From positions 1-64,000 of the forward strand of contig NZ_JAZGLW010000006.1 in the NCBI RefSeq assembly GCF_036409155.1: a DNA stretch of 64,000 nucleotides. The letters are read 5' to 3'. Within the stretch, counting starts at the first letter, position 1. Each line of letters opens with the position of its first letter. The position numbers and the translations under genes were made by a program. Positions 1 through 9,519 of this stretch are shown here, piece after piece. This DNA comes from Mycobacterium sp. 050128. Its GTDB lineage: Bacteria > Actinomycetota > Actinomycetes > Mycobacteriales > Mycobacteriaceae. The notes beneath the pieces were generated by a model. That model was not told the origin of the DNA. It ran no database searches and saw only the letters and a program-made list of their open reading frames with translations.

Positions 1-93
1 TACGAGCAGGCCAACCAGCACGGGCAGAAGGTGCAGACCGCGGGCAACAACATGGCCAGCACCGACAGCGCCGTCGGGTCCAGCTGGGCCTGA
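1..93 (+). CDS. esxO: EsxO-like WXG100 protein, C-terminal end only
   Basis: The window opens inside this gene; 30 residues and a TGA remain. The tail reads YEQANQHGQKVQ...AGNNMA...SAVGSSWA, nearly the same as the C-terminus of the Mtb9.9/EsxO-EsxN subfamily of small WXG100 proteins, which are exported by ESX-5 as heterodimers. The WxG turn itself lies outside the window. The next gene is the Rv2345 homologue, as in M. tuberculosis where Rv2346c (EsxO) sits beside Rv2345, so EsxO is the best match, though other members of this near-identical subfamily cannot be excluded from the tail alone. Confidence 0.85.
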   Translation, partial: YEQANQHGQKVQTAGNNMASTDSAVGSSWA

Positions 94-108
94 CAGATCT
101 CGAGTAGT

Positions 109-141
109 AGGGGCGTACCGAGCAATCGGTGCGCCCCTTCT
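109..141. terminator. Intrinsic terminator-like hairpin between convergent genes
   Basis: A 13-bp stem (109-121 pairing with 126-138, with one T-G pair at 116/131) encloses a GCAA tetraloop at 122-125 and is followed by a short TTCT run. It lies exactly between the convergent esxO tail and the TPM-domain gene, so it could end transcription from both sides. The U-tract is weak, which is usual in mycobacteria. Confidence 0.7.
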
Positions 142-153
142 GCTGTGTAGGGC

Positions 154-2136
154 TCAGAAGCGCCCGCCGCCGCCCATGAAGCCGCCGGTTGAGCCGCCCG
201 GCGACGAGTTCGACGAGCCGCCGAACGACGTCGAGCTCCAGCCGCCGAATCCGCCCCGCATTCCTCCGCGGAGCAGGTCGCCGATGATGATCCCGCCCAG
301 CATCGCGCCGGTGTCGTTGCCGCCGACGCGCGCGTAGGCGCGCTGGGCCGAGACCACGTCGGCGTTGGCCAGCGACTGCGCGTTGGCCGCTTGTGTCGAC
401 GCCGCGTTGGCGTGCGTGATCGCCTCGGCCGGGTTGGTCGATTTTGTGGCCTGCGCGGCCTCGAGATGTCGTTGGGCCTCGGCGAGTCGGGTACGGGCGT
501 CAGGTCCGACGCTGCCGCGGCGGGTGTCGATGTACTCCGAGACTCCGCGCACTCGCGCCTGGGCGGTGAACAACGCCTGCTCGAGCGAACGGGTGAGCCG
601 TTCGGCGTCCGCCTGTTCGTTGGCCACCGTGGCCAGCAGCCGGTTGAGGTCGGAGTCGGCCTTGGCCAGCTGCGCGAAAGTGCCCAGCGGATCCGCGGAT
701 CCACCGCCGGCGGCGGCGACGGCTCGAATGGCGGCATCACGGGCCGAGGCGAGCTCGCCGGCATGCGCGGCTTTCGCATTCTGCCCTTGCAGCTTCGCGG
801 TGGCGTGTTCGATGCCGGCCTGGATGTCGGTCATCACCGCCGGCAACCGCTCAATGGCACGCCGGATGTCGCCGGCCGCGTTGTCCACCGCATCGAGTAG
901 TGCGCGTGCTTGCCCGAGGGCCGACTCGCTGGCACGCACCGCATCGACCAAACCGCTCTGCTGTCCACTGACCGCATCGTCGGCCAGCGCACGTGCCGAG
1001 CTGATGTTGCGATCGGCGAATGCCAGCCGTTCTTTGGTGGTGGCGACATTGCCCGCCACCGAAGTCAGTGCCGCAGGGCCGAATTCATTGTTCAACTCGG
1101 CCAGTCGCCGTTCGGCCGGCTCGATGCGACTGGTGAGTTCGACGACCTGCTGGGTCAGCGCATCCAGGCGCGTGGCGGCGTTGACCACCAAATCGCGGAG
1201 CTGCTCGAACGCCGCGGTCTGTGCGTCCAGTTCGCGGTCGGCGCTGGCCGCCGACACGATTACCTGCGTGAGCAGGTAGCGTCGCTGCTCGGGCGTCTCG
1301 GGCATGGCGTCGTCAAGTTGCTGACGGACCGTAAAGGCTTGGGATAGCGCGGCTTTGGCCTTGTCGACGGCCCGGGTGAAGGGTTCGGTGCGCTCGGCGC
1401 CGAACTCGTCGATGGCCAGTGCGAGCTCGTTGGAGCTGGTGCGCACCGCATTGTCGACCTCCACCACCATCGAACGCGACAGGTCGTCAAGGGCGGCCAG
1501 TGGCACTGCTGCCAGCGCGGTCGCGTTGGTGGGGTCCACTCGGCGTGCGGCAGCCAGATCGGCGCTGCGGCGCCGCCGACGGCGATAACGCATGACGAAC
1601 ACCAGGGCCACCACCGCGACGATGATCAGACCGAGGGTGGCCAACAGCCAGAAGCGGTTCGACGAATTCGGCTGCGCATTCAGGCCATTCGCCGCGGAGA
1701 CTGCGGCACCACGCCAGTCCCCTTGGCGCAGAGCGGGTTCGATTTCGTCGCGGCGCAGCTCGTCCACCTGAGATTGGGTCACGCCTTTCACCCCGGACGG
1801 CACCAGGAAGGCGTACGCGCGTCCGGTGGTGGCCACCGCGAGCAGCGCGTCGTAGGTACTCAGATCGCTTTCATGGATTGTGCGCTGCGCCCAGGCCGCC
1901 GGGTTCTGACCGGAGAAGTCGTCGACATACACCACCCACAGCCGGATGTGGCGGTCGTTGTACAGCTTGTCGATGGCGTCGCCCACTTCGGTGCGGGCAG
2001 ACGGCGGCAGCGCGCCCGCGTTGTCGGTGACGTATCCCGGCAGCCGGAACGGGGGCTGTGCGTCGGCTGCCGAAGCCACCAGCAGTCCGGCGATGAGCAT
2101 CGTCAGAATCACGCCGATGAAGCGGGCAATGCGCAT
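154..2136 (-). CDS. TPM-domain membrane protein with coiled coil and Gly-rich tail (Rv2345 homologue)
   Basis: A 660-residue envelope protein. An N-terminal signal peptide (about residues 1-26, ending ASAADAQ) is followed by a TPM domain (about 30-150). A membrane segment near 162-182 is capped by an arginine-rich stop-transfer stretch. A long Ala/Glu/Gln-rich region (about 210-610) is probably coiled coil, and the tail is rich in Gly and Ser and ends GGFMGGGGRF. The TPM domain would face outside and the coiled coil inside. TPM domains are linked to photosystem repair in plants, but no clear function is known in mycobacteria. Next to esxO and divergent from dgt, as in M. tuberculosis. Confidence 0.85.
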   Translation of the reverse strand: MRIARFIGVILTMLIAGLLVASAADAQPPFRLPGYVTDNAGALPPSARTEVGDAIDKLYNDRHIRLWVVYVDDFSGQNPAAWAQRTIHESDLSTYDALLAVATTGRAYAFLVPSGVKGVTQSQVDELRRDEIEPALRQGDWRGAAVSAANGLNAQPNSSNRFWLLATLGLIIVAVVALVFVMRYRRRRRRSADLAAARRVDPTNATALAAVPLAALDDLSRSMVVEVDNAVRTSSNELALAIDEFGAERTEPFTRAVDKAKAALSQAFTVRQQLDDAMPETPEQRRYLLTQVIVSAASADRELDAQTAAFEQLRDLVVNAATRLDALTQQVVELTSRIEPAERRLAELNNEFGPAALTSVAGNVATTKERLAFADRNISSARALADDAVSGQQSGLVDAVRASESALGQARALLDAVDNAAGDIRRAIERLPAVMTDIQAGIEHATAKLQGQNAKAAHAGELASARDAAIRAVAAAGGGSADPLGTFAQLAKADSDLNRLLATVANEQADAERLTRSLEQALFTAQARVRGVSEYIDTRRGSVGPDARTRLAEAQRHLEAAQATKSTNPAEAITHANAASTQAANAQSLANADVVSAQRAYARVGGNDTGAMLGGIIIGDLLRGGMRGGFGGWSSTSFGGSSNSSPGGSTGGFMGGGGRF

Positions 2137-2201
2137 AGGTCAATTTAGCCCCGTGCGAGACCGGGGCCACTTCCCGGCATTCCCTGGCAGACTGTGCTCC
2201 G

Positions 2202-3479
2202 GTGAATAAGAAGGTGATCACGAACGTGCAAGACCCATACGACGACTTCGACCGTCAACGGCGGGTAGGCGAAGCGCCGAAGATCGCGGGTCTGCCGGGC
2301 ACGGAAGGTCAGCACCGCACCGACTTCGCCCGGGACCGGGCACGCGTGTTGCACAGTGCCGCGCTGCGCCGCTTGGCGGACAAGACGCAAGTCGTGGGGC
2401 CCCGCGAAGGGGACACCCCGCGCACCCGGCTGACGCACTCGCTCGAGGTCGCGCAGATCGGCCGCGGTATGGCGATCGGGCTGGGCTGCGATCTCGACCT
2501 CGTCGAGCTCGCCGGGCTGGCTCACGACATCGGTCACCCGCCCTACGGACACAACGGCGAGCGCGCACTCAACGAGGTCGCCGACGAGTACGGCGGATTC
2601 GAAGGCAATGCCCAGAACTTTCGCATCCTCAACAGCCTTGAGCCCAAAGTGCTTGACGAGCAAGGCAATAGCGCGGGGCTGAACCTGACCCGCGCTTCGC
2701 TGGATGCGGTCACGAAATATCCGTGGACACGTCGTGACGGCGTCGGAAAATTCGGGTTCTACGAAGAGGACCGCGAGGCTGCGGACTGGATGCGCGCGGG
2801 GGCGCCGCCGGACCGAATGTGTCTGGAGGCGCAGGTGATGGACTGGGCCGACGATGTCGCCTACTCGGTGCACGACGTCGAGGACGGTGTCGTCTCACAG
2901 CGCATCGATTTGCGGGTACTCGCCGACGACGACGAGGCTGCGGCGCTGGCCAAGCTGGGGGAGAGCGAGTTCTCCCGGGTGAGCGCCGACGATTTCATGG
3001 CGGCCGCGCGCCGGCTGTCGGGGCTGCCGGTGGTCGCCGCGGTCGGCAAGTACGACGCCACGCTGGCGGCGTCGGTCGCCCTCAAGCAGTTGACCAGTGA
3101 ATTGGTGGGCAGGTTCGCCTCGGCCGCGATCGCGACCACGCGCGCGGCGGCGGGTGCCGGGCCGCTGGTGCGTTTCCAAGCCGACTTGCAGGTGCCCGAC
3201 TTGGTGCGGGCCGAGGTCGCGTTGCTGAAGATTCTGGCGCTGCAGTTCATCATGTCCGACCCTCGGCATCTGGAGACTCAGGCTCGGCAGCGCGACCGCA
3301 TTCATCAAGTGGCGCAGTGGTTGTACGCCGGTGCGCCCCGCACTCTTGACCCGTTCTTCGCCTCGGCATTCACCACCGCCGCCGACGACGGCGCCCGGTT
3401 GCGGGTGATCATCGATCAAATCGCCTCGTTCACCGAAGGCCGGTTGGAACGAATCGATGCCGGCCCGGCAAGTCCGTAA
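2202..3479 (+). CDS. dgt: Deoxyguanosinetriphosphate triphosphohydrolase-like protein
   Basis: HD-superfamily hydrolase of 425 residues that would cleave dGTP (or other dNTPs) to deoxynucleoside and triphosphate, controlling dNTP pools. The metal-binding HD motifs are visible: [10 protein letters not shown], then [14 protein letters not shown]. It is nearly collinear with mycobacterial Dgt from [12 protein letters not shown] onward. The GTG at 2202 is the listed start; a GTG at 2226, closer to the conserved DPYDDFD block, is an alternative. Downstream comes dnaG, giving a DNA-replication grouping interrupted only by the SodC-like lipoprotein gene. Confidence 0.92.
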   Translation: MNKKVITNVQDPYDDFDRQRRVGEAPKIAGLPGTEGQHRTDFARDRARVLHSAALRRLADKTQVVGPREGDTPRTRLTHSLEVAQIGRGMAIGLGCDLDLVELAGLAHDIGHPPYGHNGERALNEVADEYGGFEGNAQNFRILNSLEPKVLDEQGNSAGLNLTRASLDAVTKYPWTRRDGVGKFGFYEEDREAADWMRAGAPPDRMCLEAQVMDWADDVAYSVHDVEDGVVSQRIDLRVLADDDEAAALAKLGESEFSRVSADDFMAAARRLSGLPVVAAVGKYDATLAASVALKQLTSELVGRFASAAIATTRAAAGAGPLVRFQADLQVPDLVRAEVALLKILALQFIMSDPRHLETQARQRDRIHQVAQWLYAGAPRTLDPFFASAFTTAADDGARLRVIIDQIASFTEGRLERIDAGPASP

Positions 3480-3509
3480 CGGCCTTGTGGCACCCGATAG
3501 GCTGCGGGC

Positions 3510-4118
3510 ATGAGCAGAAACACCGCCGTTGCCGCCGCCCTGTTGTCGCTGCCGATCGTGGCCATGACCGCGTGCAGCTCGCCTCAGCATGCGAGCACCC
3601 AGCCCGGCACCACGCCGCCGGTGCTCAGCGGGTCCCCGGGCTCGTCGACGACACCGAGTCCGGTGCCCAGCGGCCAAGCCCTTTCGGCTCAACTCAAAGC
3701 ACCCGACGGCCGGCAAGTGGCCACCGCCACCTTCGAGGTGACCAGCGGCTACCTCACGATCACCGTCAAGACGGACACCCCCGGCATTCTGGCGCCCGGC
3801 CTGCACGGCATGCACGTGCATGAGATCGGCAAGTGTGAGCCGAATTCGGTTGCCCCGACCGGCGGCGCGCCCGGGAATTTCCTGTCGGCAGGGGGTCACT
3901 ACCAAGCGCCCGGACACACCGGAAAGCCCGAAAGCGGTGACTTGTCGTCGCTTGATGTGCGCCAGGACGGCTCTGCCTACCTGGTGACCACCACCGACGC
4001 GTTCACCAGGGATGAGCTGTTGGCGGGCAACAAGACGGCCCTGATGCTGCACGGCGTCCAGGACAGCGACATGGCGATGGAGCGCGTTGCGTGCGGCGTG
4101 ATCGGTCCGGCCAGCTGA
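3510..4118 (+). CDS. Short Cu/Zn superoxide dismutase-like lipoprotein (SodC paralog)
   Basis: A 202-residue exported protein with a lipobox (VAMTAC, Cys at about 22), then a Pro/Ser/Thr linker and a SodC domain that would dismute superoxide at the cell surface. Copper-ligand positions are retained (HGMHVH, GGHY, LMLHG), as is the Asp of SGDL. The third zinc histidine before that Asp is absent, as in the zinc-free M. tuberculosis SodC. The segment between LMLHG and RVACGVIG is some 25 residues shorter than I recall for SodC, so the electrostatic-loop region is reduced. Both disulfide cysteines (GKC, VAC) are present. It sits between dgt and dnaG, which are adjacent in M. tuberculosis, so it looks like an inserted paralog. 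Confidence 0.8.
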   Translation: MSRNTAVAAALLSLPIVAMTACSSPQHASTQPGTTPPVLSGSPGSSTTPSPVPSGQALSAQLKAPDGRQVATATFEVTSGYLTITVKTDTPGILAPGLHGMHVHEIGKCEPNSVAPTGGAPGNFLSAGGHYQAPGHTGKPESGDLSSLDVRQDGSAYLVTTTDAFTRDELLAGNKTALMLHGVQDSDMAMERVACGVIGPAS

Positions 4119-4162
4119 GCTGGTCGGCACCGCAGCCGTACCCGGCGTCCTAGACTGAGCCG

Positions 4163-6088
4163 ATGGCTGGCCGGATCTCCGATCGTGATATCGCCGCCAT
4201 CCGTGAACGCGCCCGCATCGAGGAAGTCGTCGGCGATTACGTCCAGCTGCGCCGCGCGGGCGCGGACTCGCTGAAGGGCTTGTGCCCGTTCCACAACGAG
4301 AAGTCCCCGTCGTTTCACGTCCGCCCCAACCACGGCCACTTCCACTGCTTCGGCTGCGGCGAGGGCGGCGATGTGTACGCGTTCATCCAGAAGATCGAAC
4401 ACGTCAGCTTTGTCGAAGCCGTCGAAATGCTCGCCGACCGGATCGGCCACACGATCACCTACACCGGCGCCGCGGCCACCAACGTGCAACGCGATCGCGG
4501 CAGCCGCAGCAGGCTCGTCGCGGCGAACGCGGCGGCGGCCGAGTTCTATGCGGCGGAGCTGGAGTCCGACGAGGCGGCGCCCGCGCGTCAGTATCTGAAG
4601 GAGCGCAACTTCGACGCCGAGGCGGCCCGTCACTTCGGCTGCGGATTCGCGCCGTCGGGCTGGGAGAAGCTGACAAAGCATTTGCAGCGCAAGGGTTTCG
4701 AGTTCAAGGAACTGGAAGCCGCGGGCCTGTCCCGGGAGGGACGCCGCGGGCCGATGGATCGCTTTCACCGCAGGCTGCTGTGGCCCATCCGAAACTCGGC
4801 CGGCGAGGTGATCGGGTTCGGGGCCCGGCGGCTGTTCGACGACGACCCAATGGAAGCCAAGTACGTCAACACGCCCGAGACGCTGCTGTACAAGAAGTCG
4901 TCGGTGATGTTCGGCATCGACTTGGCCAAGCGTGACATCGCCCGGGGCCACCAGGCCGTCGTCGTCGAGGGCTACACCGACGTGATGGCGATGCATCTGG
5001 CCGGCGTCACCACGGCGGTCGCGTCATGCGGCACCGCGTTCGGCGACGAGCATCTGTCCATGCTGCGCCGGCTGATGATGGACGACAGTTTCTTCCGCGG
5101 CGAATTGATCTACGTCTTCGACGGCGACGCGGCCGGCCGCGCGGCCGCGCTCAAGGCCTTCGGCGGCGAACAGAATCTGGCGGGGCAGTCTTTTGTCGCG
5201 GTCGCCCCGGACGGAATGGATCCCTGCGACCTACGCCTGGCGTCGGGCGACGGCGCGCTTCGCGACCTGGTGGCGCGACGAACGCCGTTGTTCGAGTTCG
5301 CGATTCGCACGGCGATCGCCGACTTCGACCTGGACAACGCCGAAGGCAGGGTCGCCGCACTGCGCCGCTGCGTGCCGATGGTGGGCCAGATCAAGGACTC
5401 CACGCTGCGCGACGAATACGCCCGCCAGCTCGCCGGCTGGGTGGGTTGGGACGACGTCGCGCAGGTCATCGACCGGGTGCGGACCGAGGCCAAGAAACCC
5501 AAGGCTTCCGCTCAGCTCGGTTCGCGCGGTCAGGCGTCTGCCACCGCCAAAGCGGTCCCGGCCGAACCCGCTCCGCTCGACCGCGCCGCCGGACGCCCCG
5601 ACCCGCGCGACCCGACGTTGTGGCCACAGCGCGAGGCGCTCAAGTCGGCGTTGCAGTACCCGGCGTTCGCCGGCCCGGTGTTCGACACGCTGACCGTCGA
5701 GAGCTTCACCCACCCCGGGTACGCGGCCGTGCGTGCGGCCATCGACGCGGCCGGCGGCACGTCGACCGGCATCACCGGCGCACAGTGGATCGACGCGGTA
5801 CGCCACCACACCACCTCGACCCTGACCGCCGGCCTGATCAACGAGCTCGGCGTCGAGGGTGTCGCCGTCGATGACGAGAAACTGCCCCGCTACATCGCCG
5901 GGGTGCTGGCGCGTCTGCAGGAAGTCTGGATGGGCCGCCAGATCGCCGAGGTCAAGTCCAAGCTGCAGCGCATGTCACCGATCGACCAGGGCGACGAGTA
6001 CCACGCGCTGTTCGGCGACCTGGTTGCCATGGAGGCATACCGGCGCAGCCTGCTGGAGCAGGCTAGCGGCGACGATCTGACGGCGTAA
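4163..6088 (+). CDS. dnaG: DNA primase
   Basis: A 641-residue bacterial primase that makes RNA primers for DNA replication. The N-terminal CHC2 zinc finger is complete (Cys41, His44, Cys62, Cys65). The Toprim core follows, with VVVEGYTDVMAMH and the acidic FDGDAAG motif that binds catalytic metal. The C-terminal third is the helicase-interaction region. It lies downstream of dgt in the same direction, and its last 26 bases overlap the convergent small membrane-protein gene. Confidence 0.96.
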   Translation: MAGRISDRDIAAIRERARIEEVVGDYVQLRRAGADSLKGLCPFHNEKSPSFHVRPNHGHFHCFGCGEGGDVYAFIQKIEHVSFVEAVEMLADRIGHTITYTGAAATNVQRDRGSRSRLVAANAAAAEFYAAELESDEAAPARQYLKERNFDAEAARHFGCGFAPSGWEKLTKHLQRKGFEFKELEAAGLSREGRRGPMDRFHRRLLWPIRNSAGEVIGFGARRLFDDDPMEAKYVNTPETLLYKKSSVMFGIDLAKRDIARGHQAVVVEGYTDVMAMHLAGVTTAVASCGTAFGDEHLSMLRRLMMDDSFFRGELIYVFDGDAAGRAAALKAFGGEQNLAGQSFVAVAPDGMDPCDLRLASGDGALRDLVARRTPLFEFAIRTAIADFDLDNAEGRVAALRRCVPMVGQIKDSTLRDEYARQLAGWVGWDDVAQVIDRVRTEAKKPKASAQLGSRGQASATAKAVPAEPAPLDRAAGRPDPRDPTLWPQREALKSALQYPAFAGPVFDTLTVESFTHPGYAAVRAAIDAAGGTSTGITGAQWIDAVRHHTTSTLTAGLINELGVEGVAVDDEKLPRYIAGVLARLQEVWMGRQIAEVKSKLQRMSPIDQGDEYHALFGDLVAMEAYRRSLLEQASGDDLTA

Positions 6089-6341
6089 GGGCCTCGTCGG
6101 CCGGCCGCTCGACCTCCCGCTGCACGACGGCCGTCTCGTCGTCGATCTCGGCCACGGTGACAAAACCCGCGTCGGGCGAGATCGTGTTCGCGATCTTGCG
6201 CCGACCCCCTTCGATCATCGACTGGGCCATCGGACTGCTGGTCAGCGCGCGATAGGTACCGACGAGTTGCTCGTACCGGCGACGGCCTGCTTTCGAGCCC
6301 AGCACGTAGCCCAGTCCGAGCACGACGACATATCGGATCAA
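6063..6341 (-). CDS. Small conserved membrane-associated protein (Rv2342 homologue)
   Basis: A 92-residue protein. The first ~20 residues (IRYVVVLGLGYVLGSKAGRRRYEQL) form one hydrophobic anchor with a GSKAGR turn typical of small actinobacterial YtxH-like proteins; the rest is soluble and charged. The TTG at 6341 is preferred as start because GGGAGGG lies 5-6 bases upstream and translation then begins directly at the membrane segment; an ATG at 6386 would add a non-conserved-looking extension. Convergent with dnaG, as with Rv2342 beside Rv2343c. Function unknown. Confidence 0.7.
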   Translation of the reverse strand: MIRYVVVLGLGYVLGSKAGRRRYEQLVGTYRALTSSPMAQSMIEGGRRKIANTISPDAGFVTVAEIDDETAVVQREVERPADEALTPSDRRR

Positions 6342-6516
6342 AACGTCCCTCCCCACGACGGTGCGGATGGGTCCATCCTGCCTCACACGGCTGAGTGCGT
6401 GCGCCCCGATCGGTCTAGCTGGGCGCGCACGGTCCGCCGGCGAACTTGGGCGCGGCCGTGCCAGTACGCTAGAGTCGTCCAGCGATCCGCGCCAGATTTC
6501 GCGCGGGCCGGGTTAA

Positions 6517-6589
<73 letters not shown>

Positions 6590-6785
6590 CAGGCAACGGC
6601 GCATCTCCAGATCAGTGTGCTCAGGGGCGCCGGCAACGGGGGGGCTCGGCATCGATGGTTCGAAATTTGACATGTGTACAGAGCATGGTGCGTTTACGTC
6701 ACCGTCAGTTAAGTAGCGATGCATACGGTTTGACCGTCGCATTCGTGTGTGCCCGCACATGACGGCAGGAGGGGGGTGTCGTCCG

Positions 6786-7082
6786 GTGCCGTTGAGCGGA
6801 TTGGTGACCACATTCGACGCTGTCATTCGCGCCGGCTACCCGCATGGGGTGCCGTACGCCGACTACGTCCCGCTGTTGGCGCTGCTGCGGCGCCGCATGC
6901 CCGACAACGCGGTGGCCGCGGTGGCGACCCACGTGGCGGCCAGCGGTGACCTGAACCTCAATGCCGCCGACATCCGCGCGGCCATCACCCGCGTTGCGGC
7001 CGAACTGCCCTGCGCGGCCGATCTCGAACGTGTCCAGGGCCGGCTCGCGGCGATCGTCGAATTGACCCAGCAGCCCGCGTAG
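6786..7082 (+). CDS. DUF3349 family protein
   Basis: A roughly 98-residue alpha-helical cytosolic protein resembling Rv0543c-type DUF3349 proteins: RAGYPHGVPYADYVPLLALLRRR, then a helical pair ending AAIVELTQQPA. GTG at 6786 is chosen because AGGAGG (6767-6772) lies upstream and the family begins just before the RAGYP block. In-frame ATG 6759 and GTG 6747 would place the ribosome site inside the coding region. Structures of relatives show small helical bundles with no known activity. Convergent with the malic enzyme gene. Confidence 0.7.
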   Translation: MPLSGLVTTFDAVIRAGYPHGVPYADYVPLLALLRRRMPDNAVAAVATHVAASGDLNLNAADIRAAITRVAAELPCAADLERVQGRLAAIVELTQQPA

Positions 7083-7090
7083 TTACGGCC

Positions 7091-8737
7091 CTAGTCGTAT
7101 CTGGGGCGCCACATCGTGTCGAGGGCGGCTTGGCGCGGGTTCTCATGTGTTCGGGTGGCCACCCCGTCGGCGACGGCGGCGTGATAGACGGCCTCGGCGA
7201 CCGCCGACGAGACGGCGCACAAGTTCTGCACATCGGGTAGCAGTGAGTCCCCGAGTTTCGTGGGGCTGGCCTGTCCCGCAATGGCTTTCGCGGCCGCGTG
7301 CAACATGGACCGGGTCAGCCGCCGTGCCCCGGCCACAATGATGCCCAGCCCGAGGCCGGGGAACACCAGCACGTTGTTGGCCTGGCCGATGCTGTAGGTC
7401 ACGCCGTTGTATTCGGTAGCGGCGACCGGGGTTCCGGTCGCCACCAGCGCCCGGCCGTTCGACCACGCCAGCACGTCGGCCGGCATGGCCTCCATCCGTG
7501 ACGTCGGGTTGGACAGCGGGAAGATCATCGGGCGTTCGCAGGAGGCTGTCATCGCCTCCACGACCTCGCGGGTGAATGCCCCGAAAACGGTTGAGCAGCC
7601 CAGCAGGAGCGTGGGTGAGGCCAACTTGACGGCCTCGACCAGACCGATCCGTTCCCCGGCCGCTACGCCAAGCTGTTGACGGTTCTTGGCGTAGGGCACC
7701 TGGAAGTCGCGCAGGTCGTCCATGTCGTCGAAGAGCAAGCCCTGCTTGTCGATCGCCCAGATCGCAGCCGTTGCTTGCTCGACACTGGCGCCGTCGTCGA
7801 CCATCGCGTCGCGGATCTGGTCGGCGACACCGATTCCGGCGGTTCCGGCGCCGAACACGATCGTCTTCTGCTCCCGCAGCGGCACCCCGGTGACATGGGC
7901 TCCGCCGTGTGCCGCGGCCACCACCACCGCGCCGGTGCCCTGCACGTCGTCGTTGAATACGCAGTAGCCGTCGCCATAGGTCCGCAAGATCATTCGTGCG
8001 TTGATCGGCCCGAAGTCCTCGAAATGCAGGATGGCGTTGGGGAACAACCGGTTGGCGGTTTCGATGTAACGCTTGATGAAGGCGTCGTATTCGGCGCCCT
8101 GGCGCCGCGCGTGGCGATTGCCCAGATAGAACGGATCCTGCAGCAGCTGTTCGTTATTCGTGCCGACATCCAGTGACACCGCGATGCAGCGGCGTGGATC
8201 GATACCGCCGCCGGCGGTGTAGAGCGCCAACTTGCCCACCGCGATTTGGATGCCTCCGACGCCCCAGTCGCCGATGCCCAGGATGGCTTCGGCGTCGGTG
8301 CACACGATCAGGTCGACGTCGTCGGGCCCCAGCCCGAACGTCTGGAAGGCGTCGGCGATCTCGTCGGGTTCGTCGATGCTCAGAAACAGGCCGCGCTGGC
8401 CGCGGTATTCGTCGGAGAAGCGTTGAATGGCCTCGCCGACCGTGGGTGTGTAGACCACCGGCATCAGCTCGGGCAGGTGATCTTCGAGCACCTTGTAGTA
8501 CAGCAACTCGTGCCGGTAGTGCAGCTGCTCGAGGAGCAGATTTCGCCCGAGATCTGTTGACATGCTTTGCAATTGATGCCACACCCGGCCGGCTTGCTCT
8601 TCGAGTGTGAGTACCGCCGGCGGCAGCCGCCCGGTCAGCCCGAGCCGCCGTCGTTCTTCATGAGTGAAGCCGACGCCACGATTGAGGCTGGGCGAGGACA
8701 TCGCTATCGGAATCCGTGGCACGTGGCCGTCGCTCAT
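7091..8737 (-). CDS. mez: NAD-dependent malic enzyme
   Basis: Malic enzyme of 548 residues that oxidatively decarboxylates malate to pyruvate with reduction of NAD(P), linking the TCA cycle to pyruvate and lipid synthesis. Visible signatures include VVYTPTVGEAIQRFSDEYRG, a malate-binding LHFEDFG block, FNDDVQGTG and the dinucleotide fold VFGAGTAGIGVADQI. The start at 8737 is supported by GGAGG six bases upstream; the longer frame to 8812 lacks one. A decayed second copy lies at 26350-26775. Confidence 0.95.
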   Translation of the reverse strand: MSDGHVPRIPIAMSSPSLNRGVGFTHEERRRLGLTGRLPPAVLTLEEQAGRVWHQLQSMSTDLGRNLLLEQLHYRHELLYYKVLEDHLPELMPVVYTPTVGEAIQRFSDEYRGQRGLFLSIDEPDEIADAFQTFGLGPDDVDLIVCTDAEAILGIGDWGVGGIQIAVGKLALYTAGGGIDPRRCIAVSLDVGTNNEQLLQDPFYLGNRHARRQGAEYDAFIKRYIETANRLFPNAILHFEDFGPINARMILRTYGDGYCVFNDDVQGTGAVVVAAAHGGAHVTGVPLREQKTIVFGAGTAGIGVADQIRDAMVDDGASVEQATAAIWAIDKQGLLFDDMDDLRDFQVPYAKNRQQLGVAAGERIGLVEAVKLASPTLLLGCSTVFGAFTREVVEAMTASCERPMIFPLSNPTSRMEAMPADVLAWSNGRALVATGTPVAATEYNGVTYSIGQANNVLVFPGLGLGIIVAGARRLTRSMLHAAAKAIAGQASPTKLGDSLLPDVQNLCAVSSAVAEAVYHAAVADGVATRTHENPRQAALDTMWRPRYD

Positions 8738-8824
8738 CGGAAGCCTCCGTTGTCGAGTCGGTACGTCAAGCCACGGTAGCGCTGATCGCGGTAAACGTAT
8801 CTTGAAGAGCAACTGAAGGCGCAG

Positions 8825-9517
8825 TCAGATGGAGAAGTCCTCGCCGTGCCATACCCCGGCTTCGGGTGGCCGGATCACCCGGCCGGTCTCGGTCTCGGTG
8901 TCGTCATCGCTTAGGGCTTCGAGCCTGGCCACGCGGGTGAGCAGGGACTGCAGGCTGACCCCGACCAGATCGGGCATCAGTGCGTCGTCTTCGTGGCCGC
9001 GGGCCAGGCGGGTGATGACCTGTCCCGGAACGCCGACGACGACGGAGCTGGTGGGCACTTCCTTGACGACGACGGCGTTCGCACCGATCCGGCTGTCGTC
9101 GCCGATTTTGATCGCGCCGAGTACCTTTGCGCCCGCACCGATGATCACGCGGTCGCCGATCGTGGGGTGGCGCTTGCCGACGTCGGCGCCGGTGCCGCCG
9201 AGCGTGACGCCGTGATAGATCGTGACGTCGTCACCAACCTCGGCGGTCTCCCCGATGACAATGCCGGTGGCGTGGTCGATGAACAGGCCCGAGCCCAGAA
9301 CCGCGCCGGGATGGATCTCGACACCGGTGACGATGCGGGTGAATTCGGCCAGAACGCGTGCGGCCAGCCGGGCGCCGCGCTGCCACAGCAGGTGGCTGAT
9401 CCGGTGACCCCAGATGGCGTGCACCCCGGGGTAGGCGAGGATGACCTGCAGCGTCGTGGGCCTGGCCGGGTCGCGCTCTCTGGCCGCCCGGATGTCCTGC
9501 CGGATGGTCTCGAGCAT
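8825..9517 (-). CDS. cysE: Serine O-acetyltransferase
   Basis: A 230-residue enzyme that makes O-acetylserine from serine and acetyl-CoA, the first committed step of cysteine synthesis. An N-terminal helical domain is followed by the left-handed beta-helix of hexapeptide repeats ([21 protein letters not shown], then [32 protein letters not shown]). The catalytic His/Asp environment (FIDHATG) is present. It starts 2 bases after the cysK stop, so it is co-translated with cysK. The C-terminal tail beyond the repeats is longer than in E. coli CysE and is of the mycobacterial type. Confidence 0.94.
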   Translation of the reverse strand: MLETIRQDIRAARERDPARPTTLQVILAYPGVHAIWGHRISHLLWQRGARLAARVLAEFTRIVTGVEIHPGAVLGSGLFIDHATGIVIGETAEVGDDVTIYHGVTLGGTGADVGKRHPTIGDRVIIGAGAKVLGAIKIGDDSRIGANAVVVKEVPTSSVVVGVPGQVITRLARGHEDDALMPDLVGVSLQSLLTRVARLEALSDDDTETETGRVIRPPEAGVWHGEDFSI

Positions 9518-9519
9518 GG

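Noticed and set aside
2145..2873. 242-codon minus-strand frame opposite dgt
   Set aside because: It is a GC-driven shadow of dgt with no domain or start signal.
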